A stretch of 64,000 nt of DNA from contig KL197723.1 of the NCBI GenBank assembly GCA_000697665.1, positions 620,498-684,497 of the forward strand, read 5' to 3'. Below are positions 24,140 through 34,646 of the stretch, one piece after another (the first letter of the stretch is position 1; each line of letters opens with the position of its first letter). The translations under genes and the position numbers were made by a program. The notes under the pieces were generated by a model. It did no database searches and was not told where the DNA came from. It saw only the letters and a program-made list of their open reading frames with translations. This DNA comes from Jaapia argillacea MUCL 33604 (taxonomy: Eukaryota > Basidiomycota > Agaricomycetes > Jaapiales > Jaapiaceae).

Positions 24140-26001
24140 CATCAGAATCGTCGAACTCTCGATCAGGTCGGTTGGGAGATGATGGTTGTACTGATCCCGC
24201 CAGGTTATCATGAGGAAGTTTTGGCTTTTCGTCATGGTGGAAATGTCTCGACCCTGAAACCGACAGAAGGAGTGATTGCAACGGATGAAACGCGACGGAT
24301 CCAATGCCATCTGGAGGAGTTAGAATTAGGCGGGGGAAGACAATGAGAATGCTGCGATCAAACTGGACCTACCATCATGCGCGTAGAAAGTTGTGTTCGG
24401 TCCACGCTCAGGAACAGTTTCCGCGTCGATCTCCACCTCTTGGCGATCCAGATCAAAGAAAGATATATCTCCCTTCTGCCAAGCCAATGTTCAGCCAAGT
24501 AAATTCATGATGATAAGAAGGGACGGCGAACTTGATCTCCAACAGCTAACCATTTCCCACCAATATCTACGTCGAACCTCATCTTCTGGTTGGTATCTGA
24601 AGTCTCGCGCCGCCCATCGTCGTTCTTGCGGAATTGTTGTATGGGTATCGACATGTTGCCTCGAAGGTCCCAAGCGTATATCAATCCGGTACGGCGGAAC
24701 GAAGCGTACAAGAGCTGGGGTTTCGCTGGATTGAATTGGAGCTAGGGAGGGAGTAAGCACGATGCCTTTCAGGTATGAGCAGAGGATAGGTGATACCTGT
24801 GTTACAGAGGCCCTTACCCCACCACCATTTCCATCTAAGCCAAGATAACCGATCGCCTTTTCGCCAGTCGACTCACTGAACAAGGCGATATTGGAAGAGG
24901 TGGCGGACGAAGGGGATAGACTTCCGGCCGCAAAGTAACCTAATTCATAGGATGGATAGAAAGCCAGGGCCGAGATAATCCCTGGTGTCGCCCGAGTTAA
25001 TAGAGGAAGGGACCATACCAGGTGAGTCTCACCTTTCAGACCATCTTTTGTTTTCTTCGATGGTGTCGTTTGGAGGCGAGTACCTTCACCAGGGGAATGT
25101 AGGTCAAAAACTTCGATGGCATCTTCAAATCCACAGTACAACCTGACATCGTGAAATTAGTGAACGGACGATGGACCGAGGGCCAGATTTCTTACTTTGA
25201 GGCTGAGACGTTGAAAGCAAGACTGTGAGGGGCTATCTGTCGTTCACGATGGTCCACGATCTTGTACGATGCGCGAAGCTATGAGTGAATGAACCGTAGT
25301 TCAATATTCGCCGGAGTGATGGTGGTGATTGAGAAATACCCTGCCGTCCATAGCATCGTATAGTTTGACGGGACATTCCCTTACGGAAGCTACGAAGCAA
25401 TACGACGCGGGGTCGTACGGTGATGCCGTTGGATACCAGAGAAAGTCGAGTATCGGGGCGGCCTGTTCGTAAGTTCGCGAAAACGACGGGGGAGATGAAT
25501 TTGATGTCGAAGCGGATGTGGACGCCTCTTCCCCTGATTCTGTTGTGAGCTGAGTGTCAGGAGAGTGTAAAGCACAATGCTGAAAATTGGGGTGCATACG
25601 TGAAGAGGCGTTTCCAGGAGGAGCGATCTGCTGGGTCCTACACTCATTAGAATATCTCGGCTTTTAGGGACTGAACGGAGAACAGGGACTTACACGTCAA
25701 GAATTCGAAAACTTCGATTCTCGCATTGTGCGAGTACTACGGAACCGTCTGGAGACCTGTAAAGTAGATCAGACACTTGTTCTCCTCCAAGGCTAATTGG
25801 CGAACGAGCTGAGGACCCGTACCATTTCGCAGCTCTGGCAAAGTTGTGGTCGGATTCAGGGGGTGGATCTGAGCTCATCCCGATAGTCGTTGAGAAAACC
25901 CGTCTGGGTAGCTTGGACGGATCGTACACAGGTGGTGACCATGTCTGGGAGGGATCGTATCCCATAGTAGTGTCAACAGGTTGGGCGTTGTCTGCACTCA
26001 T
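23994..26001 (-). CDS. WRAP53: WRAP53/TCAB1-like WD40 protein
   Basis: Chosen start ATG at 26001 (MSADNAQPVDTTMGYDPSQ). The frame is open further upstream to about 26127 but has no ATG there. The protein follows the WRAP53 pattern closely: RSPDGSVVLAQCENRSFRILDV, APILDFLWYPTASPYDPASYCFVAS, CPVKLYDAMDGR, LRASYKIVDHRERQIAPHSLAFN, KLYCGFEDAIEVFD, GIISALAFYPSYELGYFAAGS, ASVTQLQFNPAKPQLLYASFRRTGLIYAWDLRG and WLAVGDQKGDISFFDLD, ending SVKIWSFDASV. In animals this protein binds CAB boxes in Cajal-body and telomerase RNAs; fungal homologs are less studied. Late in the protein a Ser/Glu-rich insert from a hexanucleotide tandem repeat (about 24111-24140) lengthens a propeller loop. It converges on DIS3, with 87 bp between stop codons. 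Confidence 0.85.
24108..24141. repeat. hexanucleotide tandem repeat in coding sequence
   Basis: About five copies of GAGGAC/GAGGACGAG-type units in a row. In the minus-strand WRAP53-like frame they encode a run of serines followed by an acidic stretch. Such repeats vary in copy number by slippage in multiples of two codons, which preserves the frame. Confidence 0.7.
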
Positions 26002-26447
26002 ATACGACGTCGCCGAAGGTGGGGTGGCTGCAGATCGTCCGAGTAGGTATTTAGTCTTGACGGAACCAAGGAAAGAGACGAGTTGTGGCGTGTTAGATAT
26101 CGATTTGGGGTAGTCCGGATTCTGCACTCATGCACATTCGACTCTTACCAGTAGATGGTCACGATCAAAAACAGACCAGGGAAGTTGCGATTCGACTGGC
26201 GACCCCGTCGAATTTCAAATCCCCAAGAACAGGGTGGCACCCTTTTATACATCAACACTAGCTGTTAGTACGAGTAAAAGACGGTGCAAAATCTATCATT
26301 AGTAGGAGTCCTCCCAAGTCCCTCCAGCGTAACCTCAGAGTCTCGAGAACATTGTGATAAATAGATCCAGCATGGTAGCACGGAGACGAGAGTGTCCTGA
26401 CGTGTCCCCCTCTCCGACCATCAAACGAACCGGTGGGGAATCCTCGA

Positions 26448-27160
26448 CTATAACGCAGTCCAAGCTCCACCAAGGAGACAGGCTCCAACTGCGCCAGCGA
26501 TAGCGATGATCTGGGGCATGGATTGCCTCACAAGGAGGAATCCTGGAGCTTCGACTCCATTTGCAATGGCGGGGAATGTCGTCGCAAATGATTGAGTAGG
26601 ATTTGGGCCGCTGGTGACGGTGACGGTTTCACCGGCGACAGGACTTGGTGTGGATGACGCTGATGCGACGATAGCGAATTGGTCGGAAACGACATAACCG
26701 ACGCCGTGTGTGGAGTTTAGGAAGACGAGGAAATAGTCATCTGCCAACGGTACGTTGGAGAGTGCGACGTTTATCGAGGTGCTTGTCGCAGGGACTAAGA
26801 GTGAGCAACATGAGGTCTGTGTCAAGAGTGAGACTAAGCGATGGAGAGAAACTCACCATTTTTCGCAATATAGATCAGTCCATCGGTGGAAAGTCTCGCC
26901 AACTCGATATCGAAGCTAGGGATTCCATCATTGACGCCCTTGACCCATGTAACAGGATTTGTCGCGCCGTTGACCCACTGGGTCCCATTAGTGGGTGAAG
27001 TGATCTCAAAGTAGGCTTCAAATGGAGAGAAAGACGTCAGTCCGCCCGAACTAATGCAAAGGGACGCAAAGCATCAAGGAGATACGCACAATACGACGCG
27101 ACGAAGGGTATCCAACACCAGGCGAGCACTAGGCTCAAAGCGGACAAGGACGTGCGCATC
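26448..27160 (-). CDS. Ser/Thr-rich GPI-anchor-type surface protein (Kre9/Knh1-like domain)
   Basis: Start ATG at 27160. The first 20 residues (MRTSLSALSLVLAWCWIPFV) form a clear signal peptide. After an intron comes EITSPTNGTQWVNGATNPVTWVKG, the opening of the Kre9/Knh1 (Ser-Thr-rich GPI-anchored) domain, then DIELARLSTDGLIYIAKN, a second intron, and INVALSNVPLADDYFLVFLNS, the closing half of this beta-sandwich. A Ser/Thr/Pro linker follows. The C-terminus QIIAIAGAVGACLLGGAWTAL is hydrophobic and fits a GPI-attachment signal. These proteins lie on the outer face of the membrane or in the cell wall and are linked to beta-glucan organisation; the precise role is unknown. At about 190 residues, the size is normal for the family. 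Confidence 0.8.
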
Positions 27161-28641
27161 GTGAGGATGGTTTTGGTTTCTGAGGGGCGTAGATTGGGTG
27201 TAGAGTTGTCGACGATTAGAAAGATAGGATGCAGATGTGCCCCCGCGGTGCAGTCAGCTCAAGCGATGAAATGGTAAGAAGATAACTGTGAGCGAGCTGC
27301 TAGCAAATCGCGGGGGGAATAACCAAGAATAACGTCAAATGAAGGCCCTACTGCCACCAGTAACGGACACGGCTGTACAAAAGGGCTGTGGCAACATGTT
27401 TGGCCAAATTTGGATCGGTGGCGGCTATCTTTGTACATTTTATTCGTGTCCAGCGTTCCCGTATTCTCCAACTCTCTTCGATATTCAGAGCTGGTTCTTA
27501 CCCTGGAGGGACCTGCTATATCTCCTGTGCTCGCATCGCATGAATTGTCCATCCACAAAACAAATCCAATCACTCGCTGAGAGTTCTCGAACAACGACAA
27601 CTTGGTAGCCAGTCGCCGAAATCTGCGCAGTCTTGCCAGTCTCGGGACACATGTTTCAACTCCGAGTTCGCTAGCTTATCCGGCCGAGAACGCCAGACCT
27701 AACTGGTATCGGCCATCAACTTTTCCTATCATGGGCGGGAGAACCTCCTCTTATGACGCACACAGTACTACCAGTGCGCCCAACGAGTTCGGCAGGGTTT
27801 CGAGTGGAAGTCCATCTCCAATCCCGAGACCAGACGATCCGCCCATTCCCAAGATCCTCCGATAGTCTTTCTCTCCGTCAAGCCGGATTGCAACGATTTC
27901 ATCATTGGGATAAGTATAGGTCGGTTGCTTGGATGCTCACCAATGCCGCTCCCCTTGCCGAGGAGACACTCTCATCCCATGTGCTGTCATGATGCTTTCC
28001 TGCATGACCATGGATCGTGCCATTCCCCTTGATTCGTGGTAACGTTGAATTCCGACCCACCAGGATGGTGGGTTCACTCTCCATCTGGTCTACGGAACGT
28101 TATGGTTCACCCCAACAACCAGACAAACCTGGAGTCAATGGTGCAGCTTCGACGGCTCGAGCAACCACTGAACTTACTTGACAACTTGCCCTGCTGGCAA
28201 ATCCTTAGTTTGGCCATTTGCGATAGCCTGAAGGAGGTCTCATGACAATCGAATCGAGTCCCATTGTAAGAAGGGATGTAGAATGGGTGTGTCGTCGATG
28301 ATCCTTCAATCTGCCTTGAAATCCGGTAGAGACACTGACGTCGACAATCAGTTGGTTTATATGGCTGAGACTGGTAACGCTACGACATCTGGCTGCAGAA
28401 ATGTGCGGAAGTAGAGGTTATTGAGGATTATGATGATGATTTCCATGGGCAAAGATTTGAAGTGAGAAACAGGTTCCATGTCCATTGTTGTCTGATGCAT
28501 GGTGGCACCAACATGAAATCCATAATCACAAAAGCGGATCCGGAGTATGACCTAGGGGACGCGGGCCACTTGTATACGTTGTTATCCTCTCTCGTCCTAA
28601 CTTTATAGTGTCACGCACCTTGAACACCCTCTGGATCACGG
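27161..28641. other. gene-poor region with one exon-like patch
   Basis: About 1.5 kb without a recognised gene. The best coding-like patch is at 28282-28610 (+): one frame gives MGVSSMILQSALKSGRDTD and, after a possible very short intron, another gives VIEDYDDDFHGQRFEVRN then FHVHCCLMHGG. Neither matches a family I know, and no splice choice joins them cleanly, so this may be the remains of a gene. Frames at 27602-27865 and 28036-28245 have no domain features. Confidence 0.35.
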
Positions 28642-30478
28642 ATGAAATCTGACAATTTGAATCGGTTCAAATGTCTACCCACCGAACTGATAATATCCGT
28701 CTCGAGTGAACTTGACTTCCGCAATGTGCTTACATGTCGAACGGTGAGCCCCGGTGGCTCCCATCCGAGTTCACAGGTTCACAGAGATTGACCCTCCCTA
28801 CGTTTCCAAAGATATCACGATATATCAAAAGCATCATCGACAATGCACCGCTCCTGCAGTACAAGATCGAGCTTGCGATCGCTAGGATGTCAGATGGTCC
28901 TAATATCACAATGACCATCTCGGAGCGTCGCACCCGATTGCGAAACTATCAGGAGGCTTGGGCCAACCTTCAGTGGAAGGCGGAAGAGTTATTTTCAACA
29001 GCAGAGGGCGACCTTTGGGAGCTTTCAGGAGGTGTTTGGGCTCTTGCAAGCGGGTCGGAGCATCTCCTTTCACCGATTGCCCAGCGTGTCGCGTGGAATA
29101 GACTCGAAAAAGTGGACTGTTCATGATGTTGGGCTCGAAATTCGTGATTTTGTGATGGATCCTGGACAAGACCTCCTCGTGCTCGCTGAGTCTGTTGAAT
29201 ATGGACCCGGGTCTGTGTTCTTCTCGTCCGAAAGCGAGCTGACGCGTGCTGACACGACCGATGGTTCGTTCCCTAGCTGTGTTCCACAACCCAACACCAC
29301 CAGCACTCACCATTGCCGAATTCATACTCGATTGCTCTCTACTGGCGAAAAACATCCCCTCGGTCCCGCACTTGGGTATTTCGATCACGAATTGGAAGAA
29401 TTTAATATTCAGTGGAGTTTCGATATGGAATTGTGCGGATTGTATCTCGGTGCTATCTTCAAATCGCCTGACCTCCAAGAGGTCTGTGTATGGGCGTGGC
29501 AGGGAGGGAGGCTCCTGATGGTAACGTGGTCTTCCCGAGGTTGATTGCCTCCCTCTGACCGTGCTCTTGTTAGTGCTTGCAATCGGCGACCAGATGTGAA
29601 TTTCACTCCTTCACGTTTGTTAGCGAAACGTTGCTGCTGCTCGCTGCCAACTACAAAGAGTGTGCACGCTTAGAAACACATAACTTCTTGGAATATGGAC
29701 ATGGAAGAGTTGAGTGGACGTATGCCTTGGCTGTCACAGTTTATCACTATCCGAATTTGCCCTCGCACCTCTATGGCGAAGTTTTCGTCAGGTCTGATCC
29801 GTCTCCATCTTGGAGACCCTCGAGCAATTCCCAAGTTCCATTCTACACTCGTCCAGAATCCCGACTGATTTTCGCGGCGATCGACACCATGCACAGGGAT
29901 ACATGGGAGGAAGAAACTTGGGACCACTTCATCCCCAGTACCTTGTTCTCCAGCAACAGTAGCTCCTTCGTTCCCGAACTCGAAGGCAGCCCAGAAAGGC
30001 GTCCCCTCCATCTGCTTTGGGACATGTGGGGTCCCGAGCATACGCAAATCACAAGATACAAGCCCAACGAGACGTGGGTCTGCCATGTGTCTGGAACGCG
30101 GCATGTTTCTTTGGACTGCGATGGCGAGAGGATCCGACCTTTTGTGTTGACGACTTTAATCGTATCTCTCTCAACCACTGTTTGGCTGAGGGTACCTGGA
30201 ATGGTGCTCACTATGGCGAGAGAGCTACCGATACGCTATTTGACAGCGACACCACATCATTGAACAACAAGTTTCCATGCCACAGGACAAAATTCAAAAT
30301 TCCGTCACACCTGACAAAAGACTGCCACTTTCGGTGTGCCATGATATACGAAGATGGGGTCATTCTGATTGATGTAAGTGGCCAGGATTACCGCATTCCC
30401 GCAGTTCTCAATATTCAAGTTATCTGCTTGCCAGGATCGGGGTACGACCACGGCTTGCTGTGTCCTGACTGTGAATGA
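28642..30478 (+). pseudogene. F-box protein of the local family, copy 4, with two frameshifts
   Basis: Start ATG at 28642 (MKSDNLNRFKCLPTELIIS). The F-box ends LDFRNVLTCRT at the donor near 28739, and exon 2 resumes ISRYIKSIIDNAPLLQYKIEL near 28808. The family blocks continue (ISERRTRLRNYQEAWANLQW), but near 29073 the frame changes: GSEHL is in one frame and SFHRLPSVSRGIDSKKW in another. The frame then stays open through MDPGQDLLVLAES, CRIHTRLLSTGEKHP and VCVWAWQGGRLLM. After an intron come FTFVSETLLLLA, PFYTRPESRLIFAA, WDMWGPEHTQIT and VSGTRHVSL. A second shift near 30140 separates RIRPF from VDDFNRISLNH. The end contains FKIPSHLTKDCHF and VILIDV. Neither shift lies at a plausible intron. 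Two small indels point to a recent pseudogene, or to sequence errors. Confidence 0.7.
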
Positions 30479-30882
30479 GGGATTTCCCCCAAGTAGATGT
30501 GTAAACAAGCCTTGCCTAGCTCTTGACTGTTTGTTAGCTGCACCTTACCCTGGTTGGACGTGGTTGCTATATCATTCTTCCCTGTTCTTCGGCAACAATT
30601 CCGTTTTGCGGCGGACGATTGCCACCTCTAGGCTCCAATGAACAATGCTCGGTATCGATAAAGCAGCCAATCAGTCCTTGATAATAACACATGACACAAG
30701 TAAGATCAATTTCCACCAAAGTGTAGGATTTCTTAAGAGTCCAAGCTTCTCGAACGGGGCAATCCGTCAGTGAGAGGGATGGCTCAGCGGAAGGGCGCCA
30801 AAGTTGGAAGGGGTTGAACTCAGGGTCGATTCAAAAGGTCAACACGGTAGACTTAGGATTGCCGAGGTGAGACTGTTGGGTG
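30479..30882. other. intergenic between convergent F-box copies 4 and 5
   Basis: Both flanking genes end here. No coding sequence recognised. Confidence 0.4.
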
Positions 30883-32591
30883 TCAGAAGTGTAGAAGTCG
30901 AGACACAGCTGTACGCACTTCGACCAATATTAAGCTATCTTCGCTGAGATTGACGTGGTGGAGTAGTCCTGTGAGGTGCGAGGGGAGTGTAACTTTCTTC
31001 CTTCGATAAGGTAGTTCCGTGACTATAGTGTCGTATCCTTGCCCTGTCCTGACAGTGACAGTGCTGAAATACGCTAGATCATGGTTGCGCCTGGCCAAGG
31101 ACCCATGTCTGAACGCGAACTGATTGAAGTCGTAAACCTCGAATTCCACCTTGTCGAGTGGTTCCTCAACGCATTCAATTGGGGTGATACACCTCGTTCC
31201 AGAGGTGAGACAGGGCCTGGAATTAAATGTGGGACCAGACAGAAGGCAGGTTTCCTTGGATGCCCATGCCTCCCACTCGAAACTGGAGGGCGGCCGATCT
31301 TGGCGTTCCAGATGGTTAATGAGTATGGAGAGTGGAACGATGTGAATCCAAGTGCAGTGATCCTCGTTGTTTTGCACTGTACGAATCGTGATAGCAACAA
31401 TCCTGGAATCATTTGCGATATGGAATGGAGCGCCGGTACATTCGTCATCCTCCGATCCCGAAGAGGAGCTTGACATAATAGCGAGGTCGCGATATGAGGT
31501 TAAGGGAAGGTGCGGATAGTGAAATTCAATCTGGGGGAGTGACAAGCGAACCCAAATGGTGGAGGGAGCTTCGGTGAGCTGATACACAACCAACTTTCCC
31601 TGAGTTTCTGCTACTAAAGCGACAAGGATATGCGAGTTGGTCAAAAGTACGAACGAAACAGGGACAACATCAAAGTGTGGTTTGATGCACTAAAATTCAA
31701 GTTAGACAACCGTTCGATGTTCGGCAATGGCGAACAACCTTGAGGAGATGTCCTGTTTTCCAATTCCATACGCAGATCTCCGTCGTGCTTGAATTAGCAG
31801 ATTCGAAGGAGATGCCGAGGTTGTCACCAAGAAATTGGACGCCGAATCGCCAGTCGCCGTTAATGACGTAGAGCTGGGCAAGATGGTAAATGGAATCCAA
31901 GGACGAAGGATGGTCTTCGCCAGTCGACATTGATCGCAGGTGAATTCGAAAAGGTTGGGTTCCAGAAATCGTGGGAAGACCGCCTAGGCTGTAACTGGCG
32001 ATGAACTCGACGAAACATGAGGCCAGGAAGAGGGACTAACCCTTGACGCGTAGTTTCCACAAGCACCAGCAGATCCTGAGAGGGATCCAATGCGAAGGTC
32101 ATAAATTCAACACCGAGGTTCTCCAAATCCCATGATTTGGCGGCGACACTACGGCTGTGCCCTGCAAGGCGTTTAAAGGATAGACCGCCAGATCTGGTCT
32201 TGACGGCCATAACGTTGCCAAAAAGCTCCCATACGTTTCCTCCGGACAGTGGTAAATTTTCCACTTGCTGCCACTGTAGATCGGTCCAATTTGATTGATA
32301 TTTCATCAACCGTGTTCGGCGCTCCTTGATGCTGATATTGTTACCCCCAGCATCAATCATTCCTGCGACGGCCAACTCGATTTTGTATTTCAAGTGTGGC
32401 GAGTGGTCAATGAGATTCTTGAAGCTTTGAGAGACCTGGATATGATTCAATTATGTCACCAAATGGATGAGTAGTTCCGCAGCTGTACTCACCCCCCTAC
32501 ATTTAAGTAGATCGCGAAAATCAAGCTCATTGAGTACACCGACTATGAGTTCGTTTGGTAGACGTTCTATAGTAGGGGACTTTAGCTCCAT
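30883..32591 (-). CDS. F-box protein of the local family, copy 5
   Basis: Start ATG at 32591 (MELKSPTIERLPNELIVG). The F-box LNELDFRDLLKCRG is followed by the family intron, then VSQSFKNLIDHSPHLKYKIELAVAGM, IKERRTRLMKYQSNWTDLQW, SGGLSFKRLAGHSRSV and DPSQDLLVLVE. The next exon (31697-31930) gives STGEDHPSSLDS, FGVQFLGDNLGISF and ICVWNWKTGHLLK. The last exon (30883-31644) gives FVLLTNSHILVALV, APFHIANDSRIVAI, FEWEAWASKETCLL, TSGTRCITP and LPYRRKKVTLPSHL. All blocks are in frame, so it is an intact member and a predicted SCF adaptor. A serine-rich insert (MSSSSSGSEDDE) lies in a loop. It is closest in arrangement to copy 2 and divergent from copy 6. Confidence 0.77.
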
Positions 32592-32842
32592 TACCGTCAA
32601 TATTTCGAGCAAGAGAGTGGAGCAAACAGCTGTACAGGACTGAGGAAATGGAGGACCACTGCTGAGAGTCTCCTGGGCGCCAAATGGCGATATGGCTCGA
32701 TCACGACCAGTCACGACATTGTGACAGTTGGCTCGCTCGCCGGCAGCGGGCTCCTTTGGGTCTTGACGCAAATGTCGATACTTTACACCTCGTCCTCGTC
32801 AAGTTCGATCTGTTCTCATCGCCCACAAAACACCCAAAAGTT
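32592..32842. promoter_or_regulatory. shared divergent promoter, F-box copies 5 and 6
   Basis: About 250 bp between the ATG of copy 5 (32591, minus) and the presumed original ATG of copy 6 (32843, plus). It mirrors the arrangement between copies 2 and 3. No specific element recognised. Confidence 0.35.
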
Positions 32843-34646
32843 ATGCTGGGGACCCTTCCTATCGATTTTGTATTGGAGGCTCGACGTACTGTCAACTTAT
32901 GAGATCCTTCAAATTGCGACAGACCTGAATAGGCGGCGTGAGGAGCACGTTACGATACAAAATACCGAATGAATCCACTTGTCGACAGATGAACAGCCCA
33001 ACGAGATCAATTTGGGCGAGGACCATGACAATCAACTCGCATATGCTGGGATGGTCGATGGCCCAGCCAATCATCTCACCATTGAAGAGCGCCGTTCGCG
33101 TCTTAGACGATTCCAGACTGCGTGGAGGGAGGTGCATTGGGAGAAAGAAGAGTTGTTCACGGTCACTGGTGTGGCGTTGGAGTATTTCGCAGGAGGCGTA
33201 TTAGGATATGGCAACACTACGGAGGGACTGACTTTCAGAAGACTTGGAGGATACTCGCGCGGATTACCCGGGAAAATATGGCACCTCCCTGACTTTGGTA
33301 TTACTCTGTACGGCTTTGCCCTGGATCCACTGCAAGACCTCTTGGTGTTACTGGAGGTATTCGAGTCAACAGAAAGGTATTTCGCTCATTTCTAAGTTTA
33401 TAGATTTGAGCTAATGGAAAGATTAGTTCCCAGGGAATGCCTGCCCCTGACACGCCATTCCAATTACGAGTCCATCTTCGCTCATTATCGACGGGTGAAG
33501 CGCACCCAGCTGCATTTTCTCCGCGATTTATCGAACACCAACCCTTGCATTTTAACCCCATTAACTGGACTTGCTACACTTTCATCTCCGACAACCACAT
33601 GGCCATATTTTTTGTGCCAGGTGCAGAAGTTGACATTGTTTCTTATCTTCCGGAAGTCAGCGTGTGGCGATGGAAAACTGGAGAACGACGCCTGGTACGA
33701 GTTCTATCTCGACTCTGTAGCATCTCCGCTCATTCCCTTCATTTCATCCATTCAGTGTGTATCTTACCCAGATATCGACGACTTCGCGTTCCTGGACGAA
33801 TCGCGAGTGCTTTTGGCTATCCGAGGATCCCATGAAGCGTGTCTAGGAGTATACGACCTCACCCGCACTTCAGGCGAAAGACATTTCTGGACCGACAACG
33901 CTCGGGAATACGCACTTCTATATCCCCGGTTTCCGCGAACCATCGCCTACAGCAGGCTTCAGATTAGAGCTGACCAGCCGGTCTCACAGCACTCGCCTGA
34001 AGGCCTTCCTTTCCATTTGGACCCTTCTGGCAGAGTCATCACCGTAATGCTATACCTTTACCTTCCCGACACAGACAGCGAGCACACATTCGTGCATTTC
34101 ATACCTCTTGCCTGCTTGTTGACGCCACGGGAGTTTGACTCTGCCCTCACAGGTAAGGCTCCGAACTACGAGTTCGAGATGTGGTCTCAGTATACTCGAC
34201 TACTGGAAGAATCAAAGGGCACGAACTTCGTGTCCAACATGTCGGGAAGCCGCTGCGCATCTTGCTTCGAGTTGGAGGCTGGAGATTCACCTGGACTGAA
34301 CATCACTCTATACGATCTCAACCCACTCGCTGTAAGACAGGACCTCGCGACTGGAGTCGACAATGGTGCGACTTGCTTCACAAGGGAGGGCCTTGTAACC
34401 ATCGTCGTTGGTGACGGTTCGGAAGATTACGACTTGTGTACCGAGCTCCCATATCGAAAACGAGTTGTACCAATGCCGCAGGAGTTGATCACCCAATATC
34501 GGTTTCACGACGCCATGATTAGTGATGATAATATCGTTCTCGTCAGTGTAGGTTCCTTCATCCGATACAATGCATTTGATTCTGACGTTTGTCTTATCAA
34601 GGACCAGGACGATGATCGCAGGGTGTACTGCGCACTATCAATGTGA
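32843..34646 (+). pseudogene. F-box protein of the local family, copy 6, broken by an internal inversion
   Basis: The plus strand begins MLGTLPID at 32843, a normal family opening, but the continuation of the F-box is on the opposite strand. Read minus, 33040 to about 32866 gives ELIVMVLAQIDLVGLFICRQ, the family intron, then VCRNLKDLI and SLQYKI. From 33037 the plus strand resumes LAYAGMVDGPANHLTIEERRSRL in the correct family order. The rest is well preserved: YFAGGVLGYGNT, DPLQDLLVLLE, HLRSLSTGEAHP, VSVWRWKTGERRL, FAFLDESRVLLAI, PFHLDPSGRVITV, FEMWSQYTRLL, MSGSRCAS and LPYRKRVVPMPQEL. Thus only a roughly 170 bp block containing the F-box is flipped. The gene cannot encode a normal F-box as it stands. 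A shortened protein lacking the F-box is conceivable. Confidence 0.75.
32864..33036. other. inverted segment inside F-box copy 6
   Basis: Roughly 170 bp whose coding content (F-box second half, intron, start of exon 2) reads on the minus strand while both flanks read plus. The left junction falls at a palindromic ATCGAT (32861-32866). The right junction falls in ATCAACTCGCATATG. Short inverted identities at such ends could have promoted the flip. Exact breakpoints are uncertain by several bases. Confidence 0.7.
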
